Shown one piece after another: positions 7,505 to 14,763 of a stretch of DNA of 29,493 bases. Made by a program: the position numbers and the translations under genes. The notes below the pieces were generated by a model. It ran no database searches and was not told where the DNA came from. It worked only from the letters and a program-made list of their open reading frames with translations. Source of the DNA: an uncultured Mycoplasmatota bacterium (lineage in GTDB: Bacteria; Bacillota_I; Bacilli_A; RF39; UBA660); NCBI GenBank assembly GCA_900556025.1, contig USNG01000021.1:1-29493 (forward strand). The letters run 5' to 3'. Numbering within the stretch: the first letter of the stretch is position 1; each line of letters opens with the position of its first letter.

Positions 7505-8269
7505 TTAAATGCTTTTATTTTCTGAGTCATCAGTTTTACTTTGACTATAATAACCAGTTGGTAAATTACCAGTAAGTCTATTAATCTCAAAATCTATAAA
7601 ATAATTTTCAGGATTATTTTCATCAATAATTAAATCAACAGTTCCATCTTCATCTTTAGTTTTTCTGTCAAATCTTGGATCACCATATAATGTTACAGTT
7701 TTACCTGAAGATAAAGTATATTCTACAACTGGTCTTTTAATATTTTCTTTATTTATAGTTATTCCAGTATCTTCAAGATGATAATTTAAATTCTTTACAA
7801 GTTTACCTTTTTGGTTTAATTCATTAATTATTTTTAATCTTTTATCTACCTTTTTAATATTAATAGAAGAAAATATCATAAATACTATTGGAACTATCAT
7901 AAAAAGATAAATCAATTTACTTCTTGATTTAGAATACTCAGTCATACATTTAGATGGATCACTTGATGAATAATATATAGTTATATTTTTTTCACCGGAT
8001 TTAACACTAGATAAAGTGTTTGAAGGACATGAATATTCTCTTCCACTAACTAAATAATGATATATTGGTGAATACTTTGTATTCTGTTCATCATGAGATG
8101 TCTCTACAGTCATTCCAATAGAAGTAGTTCTTGAGTCTAATTGTTTTATAGTTTTATTTCTTGCCATTACAATAATCAAAAATATTCCTAAAAGTAAAAT
8201 ACCCACAAACATAAATAAATAATAAAATCCTAAACCTCTTTTAACATTCTTAGTATTTATATCATACAT
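7505..8269 (-). CDS. DUF3592-like membrane protein
   Basis: About 254 residues. A membrane helix near residues 13-36 is followed by an extracytoplasmic segment with the DUF3592-type pattern (YSPIYHYLVSGREYSCPS, then ITIYYSSSDPSKC), a second helix near 118-137, and a C-terminal domain that repeats the theme (RPVVEYTLSSGKTVTLYGDP, then VDLIIDENNPENYFID). Such proteins are common in low-GC Firmicutes and have no known function. I place the start at the ATG at 8269; a TTG five codons earlier (8284) has no ribosome site. It is followed on the same strand by the HExxH gene, which has its own promoter. Confidence 0.75.
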   Translation of the reverse strand: MYDINTKNVKRGLGFYYLFMFVGILLLGIFLIIVMARNKTIKQLDSRTTSIGMTVETSHDEQNTKYSPIYHYLVSGREYSCPSNTLSSVKSGEKNITIYYSSSDPSKCMTEYSKSRSKLIYLFMIVPIVFMIFSSINIKKVDKRLKIINELNQKGKLVKNLNYHLEDTGITINKENIKRPVVEYTLSSGKTVTLYGDPRFDRKTKDEDGTVDLIIDENNPENYFIDFEINRLTGNLPTGYYSQSKTDDSENKSI

Positions 8270-8297
8270 ATTATTCACGCTCAATTCTAAAATAATT

Positions 8298-8981
8298 TTA
8301 ACATATTTTAATTAATATATCATTCATCAATTTTGCGACTTTTTTAGAACTTTCTATTAAAAATTCTTCATAACTTACTACATTATTATTACCTGGTATA
8401 TCAGATATACTTCTAATTACTAAAAATGGTACTTTACATAAATGACATACTTGAGCTACACTAGCTCCTTCCATTTCGACAGCTAAAGCATTAAATTTAA
8501 AATTTATTTTATTACTCATAGATTCTAGCGTACAGAATATATCACCAGAAGCAATATTTCCAACTTTAATATTTTTAACTTCTGAACTTTTTGCTAAATT
8601 CACTAAATATGAATCTGACTCAATATATACTCCAACATTAGGTATATATCCTTTTTCGTGATCAAATGCTGTAATATCAAAATCATGTTGTACTAATTTT
8701 TCACCTATTACTATATCTAAAACATTAAGTTCTTTACTAATTCCACCAGCTACACCAATATTAAACACATAATCAACATTCATTTTATCTATAAGTACCT
8801 GTGTAGTTCTAGCTGCATTTACTTTACCAACACCACATTCAACTAAAACACAAGTTACATTATTTATATTTCCTTCATAAAATTTTAAATCATAAATTTC
8901 ATATTCACGTGTTATATCTAAATACTCCTTTAATGCATCCATTTCTTCTTTCATAGCAAATATTATTCCAACTTTTTTCAT
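8298..8981 (-). CDS. mtnN: 5'-methylthioadenosine / S-adenosylhomocysteine nucleosidase
   Basis: This 227-residue enzyme cleaves the glycosidic bond of methylthioadenosine and S-adenosylhomocysteine to release adenine, which clears by-products of SAM-dependent reactions. Family features are all present: GIIFAMKEE at the N-terminus with the catalytic acid at Glu13, NIGVAGG at 74-80, VQHDFD, ASGDIF, AVEMEGASVAQVC with the ribose-binding Glu171, and IRSISD with the catalytic Asp194. The start is the ATG at 8981 with AAGAGG six bases upstream; the in-frame TTG two codons earlier lies in the ribosome site spacing. The length is typical (about 230). Confidence 0.95.
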   Translation of the reverse strand: MKKVGIIFAMKEEMDALKEYLDITREYEIYDLKFYEGNINNVTCVLVECGVGKVNAARTTQVLIDKMNVDYVFNIGVAGGISKELNVLDIVIGEKLVQHDFDITAFDHEKGYIPNVGVYIESDSYLVNLAKSSEVKNIKVGNIASGDIFCTLESMSNKINFKFNALAVEMEGASVAQVCHLCKVPFLVIRSISDIPGNNNVVSYEEFLIESSKKVAKLMNDILIKIC

Positions 8982-9014
8982 AAACAACCTCTTAAACTTT
9001 ATTAATTATAGCAC

Positions 9015-9045
9015 AAAAAAGGTATGCAAACTACATATGCATACC
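9015..9045 (-). terminator. Terminator of the transglutaminase-like gene
   Basis: Minus-strand stem GGTATGCA/TGCATACC with the TAG stop codon of the gene in its loop, followed by six T residues. Confidence 0.8.
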
Positions 9046-9954
9046 ACTACCATTTCTTACTTCTTCATAAACTTCTAATAAAGAATCAGCTTTAGGAACA
9101 ACACCTAACCTAACATCTTCATTAATTCTATTTATCAAATTATTAATTTCTTCGTCATTAAGTCCTCTAGAACGTAAAGAACTAATATATTTATCTAAAG
9201 CACTTTCACTCAGATTTATATAATTAGTTTTTTGTCTACAAGAATATCTCATTCTAGGAAGCACAATATTTATACTTTTATCATGTTGTTTTTGATTTTT
9301 AATTTTTTCATCTTGTTCATTTATTTCTAAATCAGATATTCCATTATAAAAATCATTAATGTCTTTTTCACTTTTTTCTACTAAAGTAGGTATTTTAACA
9401 TATCCTCCACTTAATGGATAACTCATTTTACTTCTATTAGTAGGGTCATATATAAAATGCTTATTTTCACTATGAACAATTAAAAATGCATGATTTTCAC
9501 TTCCAACATTACTCCATACCATTTCACAATCATATCCGAGTATCTGTAACATATTACTAGCTAAAGCAGACTTTTGAATACATTGTCCACCTCTACCTCT
9601 ATATTTCTTTATAGAATGTATATCTCTTCCATTATTATGTTCTTCCATATACACTTGTACAACTTCTTTTGTACCACCAACAAAATACTTATCTAAAATA
9701 TTTTGTATTAAAGAAACATCACTAGCAAAACTATTAGAAGAATTTTTACTTCTTTCAAAAACAAGTAATCTATAAATACTATCATCATCTAATGTAAACC
9801 CAACACCTTGCATAGAATATGGCTTAATAATAGCATTCTTACCAATAAATCCTTTACAAACTATCATTGGCTTTACTGCTTGTTTTACATCTTGTTGTAA
9901 AGTAATATTTTTGGCATTTCTTTCTAATTCTTCAATTCTTTTTATATAATCCAT
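9031..9954 (-). CDS. Transglutaminase-like / papain-fold protein, unknown
   Basis: This 307-residue cytosolic protein has a candidate Cys-His-Asp triad in the order and spacing of transglutaminase-like folds: RGGQCIQKSALASNML with Cys125 at a helix start, SENHAFLIV with His155, and FIYDPTN with Asp170. Proteins of this fold act as peptidases, amidases or acyltransferases; the substrate cannot be deduced. The N-terminal 120 residues and the charged C-terminal 100 residues are unrecognised. The ATG at 9954 is preferred because GTGATT, complementary to the 16S tail, stands before it. The terminator hairpin includes its stop codon. Confidence 0.7.
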   Translation of the reverse strand: MDYIKRIEELERNAKNITLQQDVKQAVKPMIVCKGFIGKNAIIKPYSMQGVGFTLDDDSIYRLLVFERSKNSSNSFASDVSLIQNILDKYFVGGTKEVVQVYMEEHNNGRDIHSIKKYRGRGGQCIQKSALASNMLQILGYDCEMVWSNVGSENHAFLIVHSENKHFIYDPTNRSKMSYPLSGGYVKIPTLVEKSEKDINDFYNGISDLEINEQDEKIKNQKQHDKSINIVLPRMRYSCRQKTNYINLSESALDKYISSLRSRGLNDEEINNLINRINEDVRLGVVPKADSLLEVYEEVRNGSGMHM

Positions 9955-9978
9955 ACTAATCACATTATAATTATAACA

Positions 9979-10635
9979 TCATTTAACTAAATATTTTAGT
10001 ACTTCTTCTATATTTTCTTCACTACTTGCTGTATAAGAATAATATATATCATTATTATTCCATTCAGCATAACTAACCCCTTCTAAATCATATAATTCAA
10101 TTTTAATATCATTTATTGTAATAGATTTAGTTAATGTACCCCCAAACATACCACTATCTTTACTATTTCTTCCAATACTAAATACTGAACCATCAATATA
10201 TAATATTCTACCTATTTTATCATTATCTTCTTCATATCCTTCACTAGTAGTCGAATATGCATATTTGCTCTTTTCATCAATGACTAAATAACTATCAACT
10301 TTCTTTTCTAAAACAGGTACACTTAAACCAATAGTCTTTTCAATTTCACTTACTGACTTAACTTCATTAACTGGATTTGTAATTCTAACAAAATCTTTTT
10401 CTTGAAATAATTCTGCATTTTTATCTTCATTTCTTGTTAACATGATTACTCCAAATACAAAAGCACATGTACAAGCACATCCAGCAAATAAATATTTCAT
10501 ATTATTTTCAAAGAATTCTTTTTTTTCTTTCTTTTTAGCTAAATTCAATTTTTCTTCGGTATCAATATCAATAGCTCTATCAAGTAATTTATCATCAAGT
10601 TCATTCATTTCATCCAATAACTTATATTTTTTCAA
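9979..10635 (-). CDS. Anti-sigma factor-like membrane protein with DUF4367-like C-terminus
   Basis: About 218 residues: a charged cytosolic N-terminus of about 45 residues, one membrane helix (MKYLFAGCACTCAFVFGVIM), and an extracytoplasmic domain ending in SYAEWNNNDIYYSYTASS, then IEEVLKYLV, a pattern typical of DUF4367. Genes of this build placed directly behind an ECF sigma gene usually bind and inhibit that sigma factor and release it on an envelope signal. The likely start is TTG at 10635, eight bases after GAGGGG; an in-frame GTG lies at 10650. It overlaps the sigma gene by 14 bases, which points to coupled, stoichiometric translation. Confidence 0.75.
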   Translation of the reverse strand: MKKYKLLDEMNELDDKLLDRAIDIDTEEKLNLAKKKEKKEFFENNMKYLFAGCACTCAFVFGVIMLTRNEDKNAELFQEKDFVRITNPVNEVKSVSEIEKTIGLSVPVLEKKVDSYLVIDEKSKYAYSTTSEGYEEDNDKIGRILYIDGSVFSIGRNSKDSGMFGGTLTKSITINDIKIELYDLEGVSYAEWNNNDIYYSYTASSEENIEEVLKYLVK

Positions 10636-11188
10636 GATTATACCCCTCACTTTCTAAATATTTTTTTAACTTTTTTCTTATTCTAAATAATTTTACATCA
10701 ATGTAATTTTCACTCAAATTAAATCTTTTTGATAATGTTTTAGTTTCTTCAAATAAAAAGTATTTTCTAATAAATAATGTTTGACTAACAACATCTAAAT
10801 CACTTATAAAATTATTTATATATTCCATCAATAATTTAGAATTAAATTCATCATCAACATTCTTATTATCACTTATCTCATAATCTAAATCATTTAAAGA
10901 TATATTTTGTTTTTTATTTCTCTTACCTCGATGGTTAAATCTATATCTATCTATAGACAATTGTCTTATTATTTTACATAAAAATGGTTTTAAATAATCA
11001 GGTTTATACGGTGGAATTGTAGACCATACTTTTAAATAAGTATCATTCACACACTCTTCAGTATCAGAATTATTATTTAGTATTCCATATGCAATTTTTT
11101 TAATAAGTAAATCATATTTTTTAGTTAATTCTTTTAATCCATTTTCATCATGTTCAAATAACAATTCTATGATTTTTTCATCTTCCAC
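10622..11188 (-). CDS. ECF-family RNA polymerase sigma factor
   Basis: About 188 residues with sigma region 2 (LKELTKKYDLLIKKIAYGIL, then DTEECVNDTYLKVW and FLCKIIRQLSIDRYR) and region 4 (DVVSQTLFIRKYFLFEETKT, then RFNLSENYIDVKLFRIRKKL), separated by a short linker, with no region 1 or 3. This is the architecture of ECF sigma factors. I place the start at GTG 11188, just after AAGGAAGTGAT, which matches the full anti-Shine-Dalgarno region. The earlier GTG at 11209 lacks a ribosome site. It overlaps the anti-sigma gene. The target regulon and the signal are unknown. Confidence 0.85.
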   Translation of the reverse strand: MEDEKIIELLFEHDENGLKELTKKYDLLIKKIAYGILNNNSDTEECVNDTYLKVWSTIPPYKPDYLKPFLCKIIRQLSIDRYRFNHRGKRNKKQNISLNDLDYEISDNKNVDDEFNSKLLMEYINNFISDLDVVSQTLFIRKYFLFEETKTLSKRFNLSENYIDVKLFRIRKKLKKYLESEGYNLEKI

Positions 11189-11263
11189 TATATCACTTCC
11201 TTTGAGCACTCATTTACTTAAACGATAATTTATTTATTAAAATTACAACAAATATTATAACAA

Positions 11264-11288
11264 TTAAAAAGAAGTATTTCTACTTCTT
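11264..11288 (-). terminator. Terminator of the small membrane protein gene
   Basis: Minus-strand stem AAGAAGTA/TACTTCTT capped by a GAAA tetraloop and followed by a short T run. The gene's TAG stop is part of the stem. Confidence 0.75.
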
Positions 11289-11681
11289 AGTTTTATCATT
11301 TATTTCTGTAGTATTTTTCCAAATCATAATTAATACTAAACACCATTCATAAATAATTCTTAGTACTATATTACCTAATACTAAAGTGAGTAAAAATGAT
11401 ATAAAACTCACACCTATCATATTAAATGAATAAAGAGTTATAAAAATAGCTAAGATTATATATGAAACTTTTAAAATAGGTTCAATTAACATTTCTTTGA
11501 AATTTAAAAATCTTTTTAACCAATTTAAAAATTTATTATCCATTTTCTTAGTATTTTTAACGAACAAGTAATATGCTAGAAAACCTCCTACTAAAGCAAG
11601 TATAAAAGCAATTATTGTCCAAACTGCACTCCCAGTAAAAGTTGGTCCCATAGTGTTTGAATCAAAATAATTTCCGTACAT
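11280..11681 (-). CDS. Small membrane protein with three helices, unknown
   Basis: This 133-residue protein has a short N-terminus (MYGNYFDSN), a first helix near residues 19-41, and two more near 70-88 and 90-112, with a basic loop (KKMDNKFLNWLKRFLNFKEM) that should face the cytosol. I recognise no family with confidence; it resembles small hypothetical membrane proteins found in gut Firmicutes. The start is firm, with AAAGGAG eight bases upstream. It has its own terminator, so it may be a single-gene unit. Confidence 0.7.
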   Translation of the reverse strand: MYGNYFDSNTMGPTFTGSAVWTIIAFILALVGGFLAYYLFVKNTKKMDNKFLNWLKRFLNFKEMLIEPILKVSYIILAIFITLYSFNMIGVSFISFLLTLVLGNIVLRIIYEWCLVLIMIWKNTTEINDKTKK

Positions 11682-11725
11682 ATATATTAACTCCTTTCAT
11701 AAATATATATTATCACACAAACTAA

Positions 11726-12226
11726 TTATTTACTATTTTTTTTTATAAAATTTGTACATTTTATAAAACAAGATATTTGATTATCATTTAGTTCTTTAGT
11801 TAAAACCATATTTTCTAATTCTTCTAATTTAAACCACTTTACCACAGATAATTCTTCTTCTTGAATTGTTATATCATTTAGATCAATATCAGCTGTAACA
11901 TAATACATTTTATAACAATCAATACCGTCACATCCTTCATTAAATAAAATGAAATTTTTATCACTAAAATCCAAACCTAATTCTTCTTTAATTTCTGTTA
12001 TTATTCCTTCTAATGGAGTTTCTCCAGATTTTGGATGACCACCTGTTACACCCCAATCTCCACCTTTATTTATGGCTCTTTTTTGCATCAAAAATTCACC
12101 ATTAGAATTTCTAATTACTGCCATAACTACCATAGGATAATATCCTTCTGGTATATTTTCTCCTTTATGATAAGTTAGACCTGTTAAATTACTATTCTTA
12201 TCATATAAATCTCTTAATTCTCCCAT
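11726..12226 (-). CDS. Nudix hydrolase
   Basis: This 166-residue protein has a Nudix box at residues 63-85: G-HPKSG-E, seven residues, then TEIKEELGL. The catalytic REUxEE acids are present (Glu78, Glu81, Glu82) but the usual Arg before the first of these is Thr77. The arrangement RDLYDKNSN near the start and CYKMYYV in the middle is like the YfcD / isopentenyl-diphosphate-isomerase-like branch. These enzymes hydrolyse nucleoside or other diphosphates; the substrate is unknown. The gene follows the zinc-ribbon gene by two bases, so they share a transcript. Confidence 0.88.
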   Translation of the reverse strand: MGELRDLYDKNSNLTGLTYHKGENIPEGYYPMVVMAVIRNSNGEFLMQKRAINKGGDWGVTGGHPKSGETPLEGIITEIKEELGLDFSDKNFILFNEGCDGIDCYKMYYVTADIDLNDITIQEEELSVVKWFKLEELENMVLTKELNDNQISCFIKCTNFIKKNSK

Positions 12227-12228
12227 AA

Positions 12229-12576
12229 CTATAATTTTCCTTCCATAAAATCATAAAAAGCCATTCTTTTATAACTAAATCCTTTAGTTAATTCTTCTTC
12301 CATTAGCATATTAATTATAAGTCCATTATCACTAGTAGCAGAAAACACTGTATAGTTTTTACCATCAATATCATCATACTTTTTAATAAAACTAGTATTC
12401 TCATCATATAAAGGTGACATTCCATCTTCAACTTCCATACATTCATCCAAAATATCTGGACTAAAAGTTCTACTACATTTACCACAAAAACAAGTCAAAC
12501 TATCATAGTTTCCTCTAACATAAGTATCAATTGAACTACAATAAGGACAAATAATAGGTTTAATCTTTTTAGACAT
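12229..12576 (-). CDS. Small zinc-ribbon protein, unknown
   Basis: About 115 residues. The N-terminus holds a zinc ribbon: CPYC near residues 11-14, then CFCGKC about 18 residues later. The rest is acidic, with no membrane segment. Such proteins often bind nucleic acid or a partner, but nothing specific can be said. The ATG at 12576 has GGAGGA five bases upstream; an in-frame TTG at 12594 lies inside the -10 box and can be excluded. It is the first gene of a two-gene unit with the Nudix hydrolase. Confidence 0.75.
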   Translation of the reverse strand: MSKKIKPIICPYCSSIDTYVRGNYDSLTCFCGKCSRTFSPDILDECMEVEDGMSPLYDENTSFIKKYDDIDGKNYTVFSATSDNGLIINMLMEEELTKGFSYKRMAFYDFMEGKL

Positions 12577-12593
12577 ATATCCTCCATAAATCA

Positions 12594-12602
12594 ATTATAT
12601 CA
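12594..12602 (-). promoter_or_regulatory. Extended -10 promoter for the zinc-ribbon/Nudix unit
   Basis: The minus strand reads TGATATAAT, a TGn plus consensus -10. No good -35 is seen. Transcription should start about ten bases before the ribosome site. Confidence 0.65.
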
Positions 12603-12604
12603 TA

Positions 12605-13174
12605 TTAATAAGCTTTCATAATTAAACTCTTTTCAAGTTCATCCATCCTATCAAATAAATTATTTAAAAAAGTTATTAAATATATATGAGGTCTTTTAAT
12701 CACATTTTTAAAACTAAAATCAAAACCTTTACTTCTAAGAGATAACTTTATCATATTAGCTTCATCAATTAATATTGGTATAAAACATAATGAAATAGAT
12801 ATTATTAAAGTCAAATTATCTATATTAATATTAAATATTTTAAGTGGATAAAATAAATATTTAAAAGCAATCCTTATATTATTAGAATCAAAATAATTAC
12901 CCATAATATATGTATAATCTATAGCTAAGAATAATCTTATACCTACTTTTATAGATTCAATTTTATCACTAAATAATAAATTACATAAAACAATAAATAA
13001 TACGAATAAAAAATTATTTTTTAAAACTTTAAAATGATTTTTTAATTTAACACCAACTATAAAAGAAACTACTATATTAAATATAAATATCAATATTAAA
13101 AAATATATATTATCAATCAAAAATAAGAAAAAACTATATATAAAGAAAAATATCAAAACTAAAAAATATATCAT
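12605..13174 (-). CDS. ecfT: Energy-coupling factor transporter T component
   Basis: This 189-residue membrane protein has several hydrophobic helices and the cytosolic coupling region LCFIPILIDEANMIKLSLRSKGFDF, where SLRSKG corresponds to the first Ala-Arg-Gly/Ser motif of EcfT proteins; MKAY at the very end may be the worn second one. EcfT joins the S component to the ATPases and turns it over during transport. It is shorter than the usual 250-270 residues, mainly through a shorter N-terminal half. It overlaps ecfA by ATGA, so it belongs to the folate transport operon, of which it is the last gene. Confidence 0.85.
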   Translation of the reverse strand: MIYFLVLIFFFIYSFFLFLIDNIYFLILIFIFNIVVSFIVGVKLKNHFKVLKNNFLFVLFIVLCNLLFSDKIESIKVGIRLFLAIDYTYIMGNYFDSNNIRIAFKYLFYPLKIFNINIDNLTLIISISLCFIPILIDEANMIKLSLRSKGFDFSFKNVIKRPHIYLITFLNNLFDRMDELEKSLIMKAY

Positions 13175-13956
13175 TTTTCTATTCTCCCTAAAATAAACTC
13201 TTCATTAACATCTTTTATATTTTTAATATTTAATTTGTTAGCTATTTTAAACATAAACGGAATATCTAAATTATGTTCTTTTAGAATATTAGTATCATTT
13301 AAAATATCATTTATATTATATTTAAAAGCATTTTTATTATCTATTATAATTACTTCATCAGCATTAACTAATTCATCCATATTATTAGTTATACATATAA
13401 TACCAATATCTTTCTTAAGTTTTTTAATTAAACTATACATGTCATTTTTACCATTTATATCTAACATAGATGTAGATTCATCAAATATTAAATAATCAGG
13501 ATTTAATGATAATTGAGAAGCTATCGCAACTCTTTGTTTTTGTCCACCTGATAAATTATATGGATTAAAATTTATATAATCTAACATATTAACTTTTTCC
13601 AAACTATTTTTTATTATTTTATCTCTTTTGTCTTTTAAAACATTCATATTTTCCAATATAAAATTTATATCATCATATACTTTAGTAAATAAAATTTGAT
13701 TACTTGGATTTTGAAATACCATTCCAATTTTTTCACGAACTAATTTATTATTAGTTTTTTTATTAATATCAATATTATCTATACTTACTCTTCCACTAGA
13801 AGGAAACAAAAGACCACTCATAATATTAGCAAGTGTGCTTTTACCACTTCCATTATTACCTACTATATATGTAACTTTAGACTTAAATATTTCTAAATTT
13901 ATATTTTCTAAAATAACTTTATCATATTTAAAAGTTACATCATTTAATTTAATCAT
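13171..13956 (-). CDS. ecfA: Energy-coupling factor transporter ATPase
   Basis: This 261-residue ABC ATPase has Walker A GNNGSGKST (33-41), the Q-loop FQNPSNQI (Gln82) typical of Ecf ATPases, the signature LSGGQ (135-139), Walker B LIFDE (Asp159, Glu160) and the D-loop SMLD. The switch histidine that normally follows in ITH is replaced by Asn191 (ITNNMDE). There is only one ATPase gene in this operon, so it would have to act as a homodimer or pair with an ATPase coded elsewhere. It overlaps folT by eight bases and ecfT by four. It powers vitamin uptake through the T component. Confidence 0.92.
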   Translation of the reverse strand: MIKLNDVTFKYDKVILENINLEIFKSKVTYIVGNNGSGKSTLANIMSGLLFPSSGRVSIDNIDINKKTNNKLVREKIGMVFQNPSNQILFTKVYDDINFILENMNVLKDKRDKIIKNSLEKVNMLDYINFNPYNLSGGQKQRVAIASQLSLNPDYLIFDESTSMLDINGKNDMYSLIKKLKKDIGIICITNNMDELVNADEVIIIDNKNAFKYNINDILNDTNILKEHNLDIPFMFKIANKLNIKNIKDVNEEFILGRIEK

Positions 13957-14470
13957 TTATTAATTTAACTAACCTTTCTTCAAATACCTTACATAATGAA
14001 AGAATAGTCACTACTTTAATAGGTGCCATAATTAATTGTTTAATTATTCTAACTGGAACAACTATTTTACTAGCTCCTTTATTCATTAATATAATCCATA
14101 TTGTATTAAGTACTCCATTATATAACAATGTAACTAATATAGAACTTATGATTAATCTTTTAGTAAAGTTTTTATCAAGTTTAAATTCCTTTCTGTAAAG
14201 TATTAATCCATAAGTAAGACCAGTCAAAAATGAAGTAACAGTAAATCCAAAATAATAACTTCCAGTCGGTAATAATAATGCCCCAATTATATCACTAATA
14301 GTGGCAATAAAAGTACTATACTTGGGTCCAAGTATAATGGCAGATAACATAATAGGTACGAAAGAAAAGCCTATAGTAATAATACTAGTTCTAATAGATA
14401 AAATTCTTCCAAGCACAATAGTTGCAGCTATAAATAGCGCACTCAATATAATCTTCTTTGTTTTATTCAT
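13949..14470 (-). CDS. folT: Folate-specific ECF transporter S component
   Basis: This 173-residue protein has about six membrane helices and matches the FolT family: SIRTSIITIGFSFVPIMLSA, then LGPKYSTFIATISDIIGALL and YYFGFTVTSFLTGLTYG. The S component binds the vitamin outside and delivers it through the EcfA-EcfT module. Assignment to folate is strengthened by the tetrahydrofolate riboswitch directly upstream. Start at ATG 14470 with AAAGGA in front, placed so that the terminator-like hairpin of the leader covers it. Most firmicute folT genes stand alone and share a common ECF module; here a T and an A gene follow in the same operon. Confidence 0.9.
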   Translation of the reverse strand: MNKTKKIILSALFIAATIVLGRILSIRTSIITIGFSFVPIMLSAIILGPKYSTFIATISDIIGALLLPTGSYYFGFTVTSFLTGLTYGLILYRKEFKLDKNFTKRLIISSILVTLLYNGVLNTIWIILMNKGASKIVVPVRIIKQLIMAPIKVVTILSLCKVFEERLVKLIND

Positions 14471-14531
14471 AAAAAAATCCTTTCTTTCCGCATGAAAAAA
14501 CAGGATTTAATCTTGTATTTCATTAGCGGAA
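14471..14531 (-). promoter_or_regulatory. Expression platform of the THF riboswitch (terminator and competing helix)
   Basis: Two mutually exclusive helices can be drawn. AAATCCT (14502-14508) with AGGATTT (14475-14481), followed by a T run, forms a terminator that also buries the folT ribosome site. Alternatively the aptamer's 3' part (14518-14531, containing TTCCGC and ATGAAA) pairs with TTTCATGCGGAA (14486-14497), which breaks the aptamer and opens the ribosome site. Ligand binding would therefore switch folT off. Confidence 0.75.
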
Positions 14532-14613
14532 TGCAAAAATAAATAAGCAGTCACCTTTGCCTTATAAACAACTTCCCGTTTTATAAGTCTTAACTATTTA
14601 TTTCTTACTCTAA
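14523..14613 (-). ncRNA. Tetrahydrofolate (THF-I) riboswitch aptamer
   Basis: The minus-strand leader of folT shows the conserved THF-I blocks in order: AGAGTAAGA, GTTAAG, ACGGGAAGTTG, AAGGTGA and TTGCATTCCGC. The pairings also fit: TTAG/CTAA for P1, AAATAAATA/TATTTATTT for P2 and CTTATAAA/TTTATAAG for the P3 hairpin, whose loop holds ACGGGAAGTTG. THF-I riboswitches are known to control folT and folate genes in Firmicutes, in line with the gene downstream. Confidence 0.92.
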
Positions 14614-14626
14614 TAAATATATTTTA

Positions 14627-14674
14627 TTAATAAAATTTAAGGAGATTATAAAAAATGCAAATACATTTTTTCAT
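14627..14674 (-). CDS. Possible 15-codon leader ORF upstream of the folT riboswitch
   Basis: An ATG at 14674 is preceded by AGGTGAT, a good ribosome site, and the frame codes MKKCICIFYNLLKFY before TAA. It lies between a good promoter and the riboswitch. The coding sequence also contains a stem AAAAAATG/CATTTTTT (14650-14671). It might be a translated leader peptide, or the ATG may be accidental and the hairpin a terminator of the upstream gene. Confidence 0.35.
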   Translation of the reverse strand: MKKCICIFYNLLKFY

Positions 14675-14692
14675 ATAAATCACCTATAAAAT

Positions 14693-14720
14693 ATTATACA
14701 ATTATTTTATATATTGTAAA
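14693..14720 (-). promoter_or_regulatory. Promoter of the folT-ecfA-ecfT operon
   Basis: TTTACA (14715-14720) and TATAAT (14693-14698) on the minus strand with a 16-base spacer. The leader RNA would begin near 14686 and carry the small ORF and the riboswitch. Confidence 0.7.
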
Positions 14721-14763
14721 TAATTATTTAAAATATTCAAAATATTTTAAATTATCTAATATT

